A program made the translations under genes and the position numbers. DNA of 64,000 nt, taken from the NCBI RefSeq assembly GCF_013423785.1, contig NZ_CP058952.1:186001-250000 (forward strand), given 5' to 3'. Below, one piece after another: positions 56,537 through 64,000 of this stretch (its first letter is position 1; every line of letters starts with the position of its first letter). Source of the DNA: Chitinibacter fontanus. GTDB lineage: Bacteria; Pseudomonadota; Gammaproteobacteria; Burkholderiales; Chitinibacteraceae. The notes under the pieces were generated by a model. The model had not been told where the DNA came from. It saw only the letters and a list, made by a program, of their open reading frames with translations, and searched no databases.

Positions 56537-59434
56537 TTACTGGCACGCCTCGCAATCTGGATTATCAATCGAGCAGAACTTCGCATCAGTCGCTGGCGTG
56601 TTATCCACTACCGCTGCCGCTGCCGCAATCGCCGCTTGCGCTTGCGATGCCGCATAGCCACCATCCACCGGTACGGCGTTCAACTCGCCACCACGACCGG
56701 TTGATTTCTCCGCCGACGTAGCTGCCAGTGTGCGCAGGTAGTAAGTGGTTTTCAGGCCGCGCAACCATGCGTGTTTGTACAGCTCGTCCAGTTTTTTACC
56801 TGACGCACCGGCCATGTAGATATTGAGCGATTGCGCTTGGTCGATCCATTTCTGGCGACGGCTTGCTGCTTCCACCAACCATTTCGGATCCATCTCAAAT
56901 GCAGTCGCATACAGATCACGCAGGTCTTGCGGAATACGATCGATTTGCGCTACTGAGCCGTCGAAGTATTTCAAGTCCGACACCATCACTTCGTCCCACA
57001 GGCCGCGCGCTTTCAGATCGCGCACCAAGTGCTCGTTGATCACGGTGAATTCACCAGACAAGTTCGATTTCACAAACAAGTTTTGGTAAGTCGGCTCGAT
57101 ACACGCGTCCACGCCAACGATGTTGGAAATCGTGGCGGTTGGCGCAATCGCCAAGCAGTTCGAGTTACGCATGCCGTAGGCGGCGATGCGGTCACGCAAC
57201 ATGGTCCAATCCAGACGTGAGCTGCGATCCACATCGAGGTAGCCGCCACGCTCTTCTTCCAGTAAGCGCAGTGAGTCTTGCGGCAAGATGCCACGATCCC
57301 ACAGGCTGCCTTTGTAGCTAGCGTAAATGCCGCGCTCTTGTGCCAATTCGGTTGAAGCCCAGTACGCGTGGTAAGCCACGGTTTCCATCGATACATCGGC
57401 GAACTCAACTGCTGCGTCAGATGCGTATGGAATACGCAGCGCGTGCAAGCAATCTTGGAAGCCCATAATGCCCAAGCCCACTGGACGGTGCTTCAAGTTG
57501 GATGTGCGCGCTTTGCGCACTGGGTAGAAGTTAATGTCGATCACGTTGTCGAGCATACGCATCGCCACTTTGACCGTGCGCGATAGTTTTTCTGCGTCCA
57601 ACTCGCCATTTTTCAGGTGGTTGTACAGATTGATCGAGCCCAGATTACATACGGCGATTTCTTCGTCGTTGGTATTCAGGGTAATCTCAGTGCACAAGTT
57701 TGATGAGTGAACCACGCCAACGTGCTGTTGCGGGCTACGAATATTGCATGGGTCTTTAAACGTAATCCATGGGTGGCCAGTTTCGAACAACATCGTCAGC
57801 ATTTTGCGCCACAGGCTCAAAGCTGGGATGGTTTTGGCCACGCGCATTTCGCCACGTGCGGCTTTGGCTTCGTAGTTGGTGTAGGCGATTTCGAACGCTT
57901 TACCCACTTTGTCGTGCAAATCCGGCACTTCAGATGGGCTGAACAAAGTCCACTCGCCGCCTTCCATCACCCGCTTCATGAATAAGTCAGGAATCCAGTT
58001 CGCTGAATTCATGTCGTGCGTACGTCGACGGTCGTCACCGGTGTTTTTACGCAATTCGAGGAATTCTTCGATGTCGGCGTGCCAAGTTTCGAGGTAAGCA
58101 CATACCGCACCTTTGCGTTTACCACCTTGGTTCACGGCCACCGCGGTGTCGTTCACCACTTTCAGGAACGGTACAACACCTTGTGATTTGCCGTTGGTAC
58201 CCTTGATGTGGCTACCCATCGCACGCACGGAAGTCCAGTCATTACCCAGACCACCCGCAAATTTGCTCAATAACGCATTTTCTTTCAGCGCTTCGAAAAT
58301 GCCATCGAGATCATCTGGCACAGTAGTCAAGTAGCAGCTCGACATCTGGCTATGGCGGGTGCCTGAGTTAAACAGCGTTGGCGTTGATGACATGAAGTCA
58401 AAGCTCGACAACACATTGTAAAACTCAATCGCACGCTCTTCACGATTGGTTTCGTTCAGCGCCAGACCCATGGCCACGCGCATAAAGAACACCTGTGGCA
58501 ACTCGATGCGACGCTCGTTAATGTGCAGGAAGTAACGGTCGTACAGGGTTTGCAAACCCAAATAGCCAAATTGGTAGTCACGGTTGTGATCTAATGCGGC
58601 GGCCAACTTAGCCAGATCAAATTGGCCTAGTTTTTCGTCCAGCAGCTCGGCTTCGATGCCTTTTTTCACATAACGCGGGAAGTAGCTAGCGTAGGTTTCC
58701 GCCATTTCTTCATGGCTCGTTTCTTCGCCCAATACTTCGCGGCGAATGCTGTTGAGCAGCAAACGTGCCGTCACCAAGCCATAAGCTGGGTCGGTTTCCA
58801 GATAAGTGCGTGCGGCCAGAATAGCCGATTTGCGCAATTCTTCTGCTGGCACGCCGTCGTAAAGGTTTTTCAGTGTTTCATTCAGGATCAAGGTTTGATC
58901 GGTGTATTGCTCAAGACCCGAGCAAGCCGAGGCGATCAGTGCTTTGAGTTTGCTCAGGTCGAGCGCTCGTTTGCTACCATCTTCAAACACCACATTGATC
59001 GTGTGCTGTTCGGCTGGCTCAGCCTCATGGCGCGCCGCATCGCGCTCGCGCTGACGCTCGCTACGATACAGCACGTAGGCACGTGCTACATCGTGCTCAC
59101 CCGAGCGCATCAGCGCCAACTCAACCTGATCTTGAATATCTTCAATATGAATCGCGCCGCCTTCTGGCTTGCGACGCATCAGTGCTGTAACGACTGAATC
59201 GGTCAAACGCGACACTTGCTCGCGCACCGCTGCGCTAGATGCTGCATGGCTGCCTTGTACTGCGATAAAGGCTTTAGTCACGGCTACCGAGATCTTGCTT
59301 GGCTCAAACGCCACCACTGCGCCATTACGACGAATAATCTTGTAATTGGCATAGTGGGCAGCATCGTGAGATGGCGACTGGATTTCAGCGCTGTCCGAGC
59401 GGCTAGTTGGGGTACTATCGAGCGTGGCGTACAT
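56537..59434 (-). CDS. nrdA: Ribonucleotide reductase class I, alpha subunit
   Basis: Catalytic subunit, 965 residues. The N terminus has an ATP-cone (YKIIRRNGAVVAFEPSKI) and a second cone-like region (TINVVFEDGSKRALDLSKL), giving the long form known from Pseudomonas. Active site: SSCYLTTVPDDLDG, SSNLCTEI and AVCNLGSINL with the radical cysteines; the C-terminal tail CSIDNPDCEACQ carries the redox-shuttle CEAC. ATG at 59434 has GAGGAA upstream. Two NrdR boxes lie just before it. Confidence 0.97.
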   Translation of the reverse strand: MYATLDSTPTSRSDSAEIQSPSHDAAHYANYKIIRRNGAVVAFEPSKISVAVTKAFIAVQGSHAASSAAVREQVSRLTDSVVTALMRRKPEGGAIHIEDIQDQVELALMRSGEHDVARAYVLYRSERQRERDAARHEAEPAEQHTINVVFEDGSKRALDLSKLKALIASACSGLEQYTDQTLILNETLKNLYDGVPAEELRKSAILAARTYLETDPAYGLVTARLLLNSIRREVLGEETSHEEMAETYASYFPRYVKKGIEAELLDEKLGQFDLAKLAAALDHNRDYQFGYLGLQTLYDRYFLHINERRIELPQVFFMRVAMGLALNETNREERAIEFYNVLSSFDFMSSTPTLFNSGTRHSQMSSCYLTTVPDDLDGIFEALKENALLSKFAGGLGNDWTSVRAMGSHIKGTNGKSQGVVPFLKVVNDTAVAVNQGGKRKGAVCAYLETWHADIEEFLELRKNTGDDRRRTHDMNSANWIPDLFMKRVMEGGEWTLFSPSEVPDLHDKVGKAFEIAYTNYEAKAARGEMRVAKTIPALSLWRKMLTMLFETGHPWITFKDPCNIRSPQQHVGVVHSSNLCTEITLNTNDEEIAVCNLGSINLYNHLKNGELDAEKLSRTVKVAMRMLDNVIDINFYPVRKARTSNLKHRPVGLGIMGFQDCLHALRIPYASDAAVEFADVSMETVAYHAYWASTELAQERGIYASYKGSLWDRGILPQDSLRLLEEERGGYLDVDRSSRLDWTMLRDRIAAYGMRNSNCLAIAPTATISNIVGVDACIEPTYQNLFVKSNLSGEFTVINEHLVRDLKARGLWDEVMVSDLKYFDGSVAQIDRIPQDLRDLYATAFEMDPKWLVEAASRRQKWIDQAQSLNIYMAGASGKKLDELYKHAWLRGLKTTYYLRTLAATSAEKSTGRGGELNAVPVDGGYAASQAQAAIAAAAAVVDNTPATDAKFCSIDNPDCEACQ

Positions 59435-59464
59435 GCACGGTTCCTCAAAGCTTTGTGTATAAGT

Positions 59465-59501
59465 CTGTGTATAGTTTGTGAAGAAACACTACATCTTGTG
59501 T
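59465..59501 (-). promoter_or_regulatory. Tandem NrdR boxes upstream of nrdA
   Basis: ACACTACATCTTGTGT (59486-59501) and CTGTGTATAGTTTGTG (59465-59480) resemble the NrdR consensus ACACWATATATWGTGT and are centred 21 bp apart, two helical turns. A further 19-bp palindrome CTAGCACA-GGC-TGTGCTAG lies at 59554-59572. The rest of 59502-59720 shows no gene. Confidence 0.75.
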
Positions 59502-59720
59502 CTCAATCACTGTTGTGGCACAAATACTAGGGGAAAGAGGGGGACTGGTGCAACTAGCACAGGCTGTGCTAGCAGACAGACGGAATCATGATTTGACTAA
59601 ACCCAATGTTTACTTGAGTTTATTCCCTGTTGCTGCATTACACTTACATGACAGGCAGTTGCAAGTTTGCAACATCAGGTCTGGCCCACTCATTGCGTTA
59701 GCTCTACTGTGCGGCCAATA

Positions 59721-59748
59721 AAAAAAGGCGGAACAATCCGCCTTTTTT
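59721..59748 (-). terminator. Terminator after slyD
   Basis: AAGGCGGA/TCCGCCTT stem around ACAA with A and T runs on both sides (59721-59748). Confidence 0.88.
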
Positions 59749-59784
59749 TATTTCGCACGCCGCATTAGCGGCAGGCGCACCATC

Positions 59785-60264
59785 TTAGTGGTGGTGACCG
59801 TGTTCACCGTGCACGTGGCCATGCGCCAGTTCTTCAGCATTTGCTTCGCGCACGCCAGTTACAGTCGCAGCGAAACGGATCGTCATACCTGCGAAAGGAT
59901 GATTGCCATCTACAGTCACACGGTTGCCTTCAACTTCAGTCACACGGAACAAAATCACTTCGCCAGTTTCAGGATCATCAGCTTCAAACATCATGCCAAC
60001 GGCTACATCAGCTGGGAAACCTTCTTTGTCTTCATCACGTACCAATTCTGGCTCGAATTCGCCAAATGCGTCATCTGGAGACATCGTTACTTCAATGCTG
60101 TCGCCCACGGCTTTACCGTGCAACGCTTCTTCTACCAGCGGCAGGATATTGTCGTAACCGCCGTGCAGGTAAGCAATCGGTTCTTCGGTTTTGTCGATTT
60201 GATTGCCTTCAGCGTCGTACATCTCATAAGTCAGTGTAACAACGGAATTTTTGGCGATTTGCAT
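59785..60264 (-). CDS. slyD: FKBP-type peptidyl-prolyl isomerase SlyD
   Basis: Cytosolic folding catalyst and nickel-binding protein. FKBP motif YDAEGNQIDKTEEPIAYLHG then ILPLVEEALHGKAVGDS; the insert-in-flap chaperone domain is about residues 70-125 (FPADVAVGMMFEA, VEGNRVTVDGNHPFAG). The C-terminal tail HGHVHGEHGHHH is short but His-rich, fitting metal binding. 159 residues. Confidence 0.93.
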   Translation of the reverse strand: MQIAKNSVVTLTYEMYDAEGNQIDKTEEPIAYLHGGYDNILPLVEEALHGKAVGDSIEVTMSPDDAFGEFEPELVRDEDKEGFPADVAVGMMFEADDPETGEVILFRVTEVEGNRVTVDGNHPFAGMTIRFAATVTGVREANAEELAHGHVHGEHGHHH

Positions 60265-60269
60265 AGTGT

Positions 60270-60737
60270 TTATCCTAGCTGTTTTACAAGTTTCAAAATT
60301 TCGGCCGCGTGGCCTTTGGGTGCGACATGATACAAAGCATGCCGAATCACCCCGGATTTATCAATCACAAACGTTGAGCGTTCTATCCCGCATCTTACCA
60401 CGCCCTGCGCTTCCCATTCGTGCACAGTATGATAGAGGCGGCTGACAATCACATCAGTATCCGACAAAAGATCAAATGACAGCCCCTGCTCATCAATAAA
60501 GCTATCGTGGGCTAGGCAATCATCCAGGCTCACCCCCAGAATAACGGTTTCGCATTGCGAAAATGCGTCAGCCAAATCAGAAAACTCAACCGCTTCGACA
60601 ATACCGCCGGGCGTATGATCTTTATTAAAGAAATACAGCACTACGTTTTTTTTACCCTGAAACTGACTCAGTTGAACCATCTCCATCGCGGCATCGGGTA
60701 AAGAAAAATCTGGGGCTAAATCGCCTACATTGAGCAT
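60270..60737 (-). CDS. Bcp-like peroxiredoxin lacking catalytic cysteines
   Basis: 155 residues with the thioredoxin-like fold of bacterioferritin comigratory protein: LNVGDLAPDFSLPDAAM, VVLYFFNKDHTPGG, ILGVSLDDCLAHDSF, GIERSTFVIDKSG. The peroxidatic cysteine expected in TPGCT is glycine (TPGG), and the following resolving Cys is absent (EAVEF in place of EACDF). Other cysteines (SQC, DDC, VRC) are at different positions. ATG at 60737 with GGAGA upstream. It may have lost peroxidase activity. It starts 5 bp before slyD. Confidence 0.82.
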   Translation of the reverse strand: MLNVGDLAPDFSLPDAAMEMVQLSQFQGKKNVVLYFFNKDHTPGGIVEAVEFSDLADAFSQCETVILGVSLDDCLAHDSFIDEQGLSFDLLSDTDVIVSRLYHTVHEWEAQGVVRCGIERSTFVIDKSGVIRHALYHVAPKGHAAEILKLVKQLG

Positions 60738-60933
60738 GGTGTCTCCAGTCGGTGCAATAATACGATTATTATCGGATTGCAGCATGGCACCACGCGCTCT
60801 GTGCGAGCGGCAATTGGCGCAAACCATGCAGTGCAATCTCTTAGGTTTTATTCACTACCGGCACGCTGCCTTTAGCTTGATACTGGGCGTGCTGGCAGTA
60901 AATTCATTATTTTTTTCTTTATAGTCACAAGCC

Positions 60934-62078
60934 ATGCCTAAAACACCTTTCGATGTAGCACTGTTGGGAAATTTAACCCCCGAACAATTTCTGGCCGAAT
61001 ACTGGCAAAAAAAACCCCTGCTCATTCGTCAGGCATGGACTCAGTTTCCAGAGCTGATCGATTTTGCTCGGTTGGCTCAATTTGCCCAGCGCGATGACGT
61101 TGAATCCAGGCTAATTGAATTTAGCCATGGCCGTTGGAAGCTAGAAAACGGTCCGTTTAGCCAGCATCGCCTCAATCGTTTGCCAGCCACGGATTGGACT
61201 ATCTTGGTACAGAATGTGAACCACTTAGTGCCTCACATTGCCGATTTTTTATATCAATTTAACTTCCTGCCTTATACCCGGCTGGACGACGTGATGATCT
61301 CCTACGCCCCCCCGGCGGGACAGTGGGGCCGCATTATGACTCGTATGACGTATTTTTGCTGCAAGTTGGTGGCCAAAAGCGCTGGCAGATTTCGAGTGAT
61401 GATGCCTCGGGCTTTATTGAAGACGCCCCTATTCGCGTCTTGAAAGACTTTAATCCTGAGCAAGAGTGGGTTTTAGAGCACGGCGACATGCTGTATTTGC
61501 CGCCAAAATACGCGCATTACGGCGTGGCGCTTGAGCCAGGAATGACGTATTCGGTAGGCTTTCGGGCACCGAAAACCCAGGAAATGGCGACCAAGTTTCT
61601 AGAATTCTTGCAAGATGAAATTTGCCTTGAAGGCATGTATAGCGATCCAGACGCCAAAGCCACTGACACACCGGCCAAGATCGATGAGGCTTTTGTTGCG
61701 CAAATTAGCCAGATGCTGCAACAGGTTAAATGGGATGAGCGCTTAGTGCAGCAATTTATTGGCCGCTATTTTTCCGAGCCCAAACCGCATGTCTTTTTTG
61801 ATCGCACTGAAGCACCGCTGGATTTTGACGACTTTGCAGCAGCAGTTGCCGCGCGAGGTGTGTCGCTCGACCTAAAAAGCCAGATGCTCTACAGCACCGA
61901 GCAAATTTATATCAATGGTGAAGAGCTCGAATACGACGACGCCAGCGATGAAGACCTCGCCCAGCTGCACACCCTAGCCGATACCCGTACGCTGCCAGCA
62001 GACGAGTATTCAGATGAGTTACTCGATTTACTTTATAGCTACCATGAATATGGCTACCTCCACCCCACCGCCGAATAA
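60934..62078 (+). CDS. Cupin/JmjC-type ribosomal oxygenase (YcfD/RoxA-like), frameshifted
   Basis: Fe(II)/2-oxoglutarate oxygenase related to YcfD, which hydroxylates an arginine in ribosomal protein L16. Part one (from ATG 60934) has WQKKPLLIRQAW and VNHLVPHIADFLYQFNFLP; the frame then fails. Part two reads GPHYDSYDVFLLQVGGQKRW (iron-binding HxD), then EHGDMLYLPPKYAHYGVAL with the second His, and the winged-helix C-terminal domain. The break is at a run of seven C (61307-61313); eight C would restore YAPPGGTVGPHYD. Full length would be about 381 residues. Confidence 0.87.
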
Positions 62079-62085
62079 CGCAGCA

Positions 62086-62550
62086 ATGAAGTTTGATACC
62101 CGAACTGGGTATCAGACTGCGTTCAACGAAATAATTACGCAAGCGCGACATACATTAATATTGTGCGAGAACGATTTGGCCGAAAGCGACTTAGGTAGCT
62201 TGCGCAACTATCAACGCCTTTGGGATTTTTTCTCGCAAGCTGCACCTGGTCGCCTGCAAGTGCTCGTGGCTAAGACTGAATTTCTCGCCCAGCAGTGCCC
62301 CCGCTTTTTGCAATTAAAAGATCGGTTTGCACATTTAATTGAGCTGCGCCAAATTCCAGTGCATTTAAGTCACTGGCAAAAAGGCTGGGGCATCGCGGAC
62401 GGGCATAGCTATTTAGTCCGTCATCATTACGACTGGTATCGTGGTGAATTAGCGAATGACGCTAAAAACATCGCATTGCTCAAACAGCAATTTGCCACAC
62501 TTTGGGAACAATCCACCGCGACGAGTGCACTGCAACGCCTTGATTTATAA
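62086..62550 (+). CDS. DUF7931-like protein
   Basis: About 154 residues. Contains FDTRTGYQTAFNEIITQAR, LILCENDLAESDLGS, RLQVLVAKTEFLAQQCPRF and FIADGHSY-like GIADGHSYLVRHHYDWYRGEL. The pattern fits DUF7931, a phospholipase D-like fold often fused to or beside acetyltransferases; the catalytic HKD is not seen. Starts at 62086 (7 nt after the previous stop) or at in-frame ATGs 62044/62050 inside the hydroxylase; neither has a clear ribosome-binding site. Function unknown. Confidence 0.65.
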   Translation: MKFDTRTGYQTAFNEIITQARHTLILCENDLAESDLGSLRNYQRLWDFFSQAAPGRLQVLVAKTEFLAQQCPRFLQLKDRFAHLIELRQIPVHLSHWQKGWGIADGHSYLVRHHYDWYRGELANDAKNIALLKQQFATLWEQSTATSALQRLDL

Positions 62551-62684
62551 GGATGTACACGACGTTACATGAAGTAGCAGATTCCACTGCGGAAAAGCGT
62601 GCAGAACACTAGCAATTTGGAAGTGAGCTGATTAGAATTCAGTCCGTTGGTTGTGAACAAACACACACCGAAGTGAATTTTCGG

Positions 62685-62722
62685 TAATTGGCTAATAACC
62701 CGATTACCTAATTGGTTAGTAA
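62685..62722. promoter_or_regulatory. Direct repeats TAATTGGYTARTAA before the small lipoprotein
   Basis: TAATTGGCTAATAA (62685-62698) and TAATTGGTTAGTAA (62709-62722), 24 bp apart, in the leader of the lipoprotein gene. A possible regulator-binding pair; no known motif is assigned. Confidence 0.35.
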
Positions 62723-62750
62723 TTAAACTTAATCTTTAAAGGATTTCAAA

Positions 62751-62954
62751 ATGAAACAATCTTTGCTCGTTGCTGCTTTGTTGGCTGTTGCTTTGTCTGC
62801 TTGTGGTAAAAAAGAAGAGCCAGTTGAAGCTGCTTCTGCTGTAGTTGAAGCTTCTGCTCCTGTTGAAGCATCTGCACCAGCTGCTGAAGCTTCTGCTGCT
62901 ACTGAAGCTGCTTCTGCAGTTGCTTCTGCAGCTTCTGAAGTTGCTGCTAAGTAA
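62751..62954 (+). CDS. Small Ala-rich lipoprotein, 67 residues
   Basis: Signal peptide with lipobox LSACGKKEE (Cys at residue 18). The mature part is a low-complexity repeat of the kind VEASAP, AAEASAA and AASAVAS, with no aromatic residues. AAAGGA ribosome-binding site 8 nt upstream and a strong terminator after it. Probably an abundant periplasm-facing lipoprotein; resembles short Ala/Glu/Ser lipoproteins of other Neisseriales in style only. Confidence 0.75.
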   Translation: MKQSLLVAALLAVALSACGKKEEPVEAASAVVEASAPVEASAPAAEASAATEAASAVASAASEVAAK

Positions 62955-62975
62955 TTCGGTTTTTACCGATTGCTT

Positions 62976-63003
62976 GAAAAGCCGACCGCAAGGTCGGCTT
63001 TTT
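62976..63003 (+). terminator. Terminator after the small lipoprotein
   Basis: AAAAGCCGACC-GCAA-GGTCGGCTTTTT (62977-63003), a perfect stem with T-run. Confidence 0.9.
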
Positions 63004-63050
63004 GCATTTCTGGCGTACAATAAACGCACTTCTAACGCCACGCTGCTGAT

Positions 63051-64000
63051 ATGTCAGTTCAAATCTTGCTACCACGCTGGATTATCCCAGTTATCCCCCG
63101 CCACACTGTTTACACCGATCATGCGCTCGTGATTCAGGGCGAAAAAATTATCGCGCTACAAGCCACAGCTGATGCACTAAGCCGCTACCCTAGCGCAGAA
63201 ATCATCAAATTACCCGATCATGCACTCATGCCCGGCATGATTAATCTGCACACCCACTCGGCGATGACTTTGCTGCGTGGCTTTGCCGATGACTTACCGC
63301 TAATGCGCTGGCTCAATGAACACATTTGGCCTGCGGAAGGCACGCACGTTAGCGATGAATTTGTTTTTGACGGCACCAAACTGGCGATTGCCGAGATGAT
63401 TGCGGGTGGCACCACTTGCTGCAATGACATGTACTTCCACCACGGAGCGGTGGCTCGGGCGGCAATCGATACTCAATTCCGCATCACCGTGGGTTGCTCT
63501 ATCCTGGAATTCCCCACCCCATACGCCAGCAATGCCGATGACTACATTCGCAAAGCCTTAGCCTGCCGCGACGAATTTATCGGGGAAGATCTGGTGCAAT
63601 TTACGCTGGCTCCACACGCGCCGTACACGGTGAGCGACGCGACCTTCCGCCGGATTATCACACTAGCCGACGAACTGGAATTAGCCATTCACTGCCACAT
63701 TCATGAAAGTGCTGATGAAATTGCAGGCAGCCTTAAAGAATATGGCGTACGTCCACTGGAGCGACTGGCAGAGCTAGGATTACTCGATAGCCCGTTAATT
63801 GCCGCTCACATGGTGCACACTACCGAAAGTGAAATAGCCCTACTGGCAAAAAAAGGCATTCATATTGCCCACAATCCGGCCAGCAATCTAAAACTCGCCT
63901 CTGGCATCGCCCCGATTAGCCAACAACTGGCCGCGGGCATTAATGTTGGCATCGGTACCGATGGCGCAGCCAGCAATAACAAGCTGGATATGTTTGCCGA
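63051..64000 (+). CDS. MtaD-like amidohydrolase (methylthioadenosine/S-adenosylhomocysteine deaminase), 3' end outside window
   Basis: The frame is open from ATG 63051 to the window end (about 316 codons seen; the family has about 440). Zinc-site motifs of the TRZ/ATZ group are present: MPGMINLHTHSAMTLLRG (HxH), LAIHCHIHE, IAAHMVH, and GTDGAASNNKLDM near the edge. The N-terminal beta-sandwich region (ILLPRWIIPV ... ALVIQGEKIIAL) is typical. Deaminates methylthioadenosine and S-adenosylhomocysteine in relatives; the exact substrate is inferred. Confidence 0.88.
   Translation, partial: MSVQILLPRWIIPVIPRHTVYTDHALVIQGEKIIALQATADALSRYPSAEIIKLPDHALMPGMINLHTHSAMTLLRGFADDLPLMRWLNEHIWPAEGTHVSDEFVFDGTKLAIAEMIAGGTTCCNDMYFHHGAVARAAIDTQFRITVGCSILEFPTPYASNADDYIRKALACRDEFIGEDLVQFTLAPHAPYTVSDATFRRIITLADELELAIHCHIHESADEIAGSLKEYGVRPLERLAELGLLDSPLIAAHMVHTTESEIALLAKKGIHIAHNPASNLKLASGIAPISQQLAAGINVGIGTDGAASNNKLDMFA

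Noticed and set aside
59515..59721. 68-codon plus-strand ORF upstream of nrdA
   Set aside because: Starts with a non-ATG codon, has no ribosome-binding site and overlaps the nrdA control region.

Overview
The window looks like a chromosomal segment of a betaproteobacterium of the order Neisseriales, probably close to Chitinibacteraceae (inference from gene content and order; no search was run). Base composition is moderate (about half G+C by eye). The main support is the block rpoE-rseA-rseB-rseC-mucD-glutaredoxin-lepA-lepB-DUF4845-rnc-era-recO-pdxJ with nadB divergent from rpoE, the ntrBC/glnA set, and etfBA plus ETF-quinone oxidoreductase. Most of the window is housekeeping DNA.

Layout: 1-5300 holds the 3' end of a class 1A dihydroorotate dehydrogenase, a DNA glycosylase, pmbA, darP, a HAD phosphatase, mog and an esterase. 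5344-7462 holds an uncharacterised pair: a 571-residue protein with a PilZ-like segment and a SpoIIAA-like protein. 7546-21724 is the envelope-stress/translation/RNase III block with nadB and small membrane or periplasmic proteins. 21826-24752 has rnr and two identical tRNA-Leu(CAG) genes. 24753-27983 is a decayed island next to those tRNAs: repeated GTTGGTAT sites, a broken fatty acyl-AMP ligase gene, a cut small ORF and an IS3-family element with a nonsense codon. 27984-34527 is a one-strand signalling cluster: CHASE2 Ser/Thr kinase, PP2C phosphatase, FHA protein, metallo-phosphodiesterase, HD-GYP protein. 34615-36756 has mtgA, aroE and a rhodanese. 36903-44659 is nitrogen control: glnA behind NtrC sites and a sigma-54 promoter, a diguanylate cyclase, small genes, ntrB, ntrC and a STAS protein. 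44768-49032 is electron-transfer flavoprotein metabolism. 49657-52629 has tRNA-Leu(CAA), a hydrolase, dispersed repeats and an AT-rich GHKL ATPase/STAS-like pair. 52668-59434 carries nrdB and nrdA separated by adenine deaminase, a lipoprotein, a repeat cluster and a DUF6680 gene. 59785-64000 has slyD, a cysteine-less Bcp-like protein, a frameshifted cupin hydroxylase, an Ala-rich lipoprotein and the start of an MtaD-like deaminase.

Most unusual observations: (1) a dispersed repeat in three copies whose flanks are conserved while perfect hairpin stems have completely different sequences, with compensatory changes; (2) a second family of about 85 bp imperfect palindromes in two copies with covarying ends; (3) single-event frameshifts in three otherwise well-preserved genes (kinase, mtgA, cupin hydroxylase), two of them at homopolymers, which are either assembly errors or slippage/phase switches; (4) the GHKL ATPase/DUF4325 module; (5) a Bcp homologue lacking its peroxidatic cysteine.
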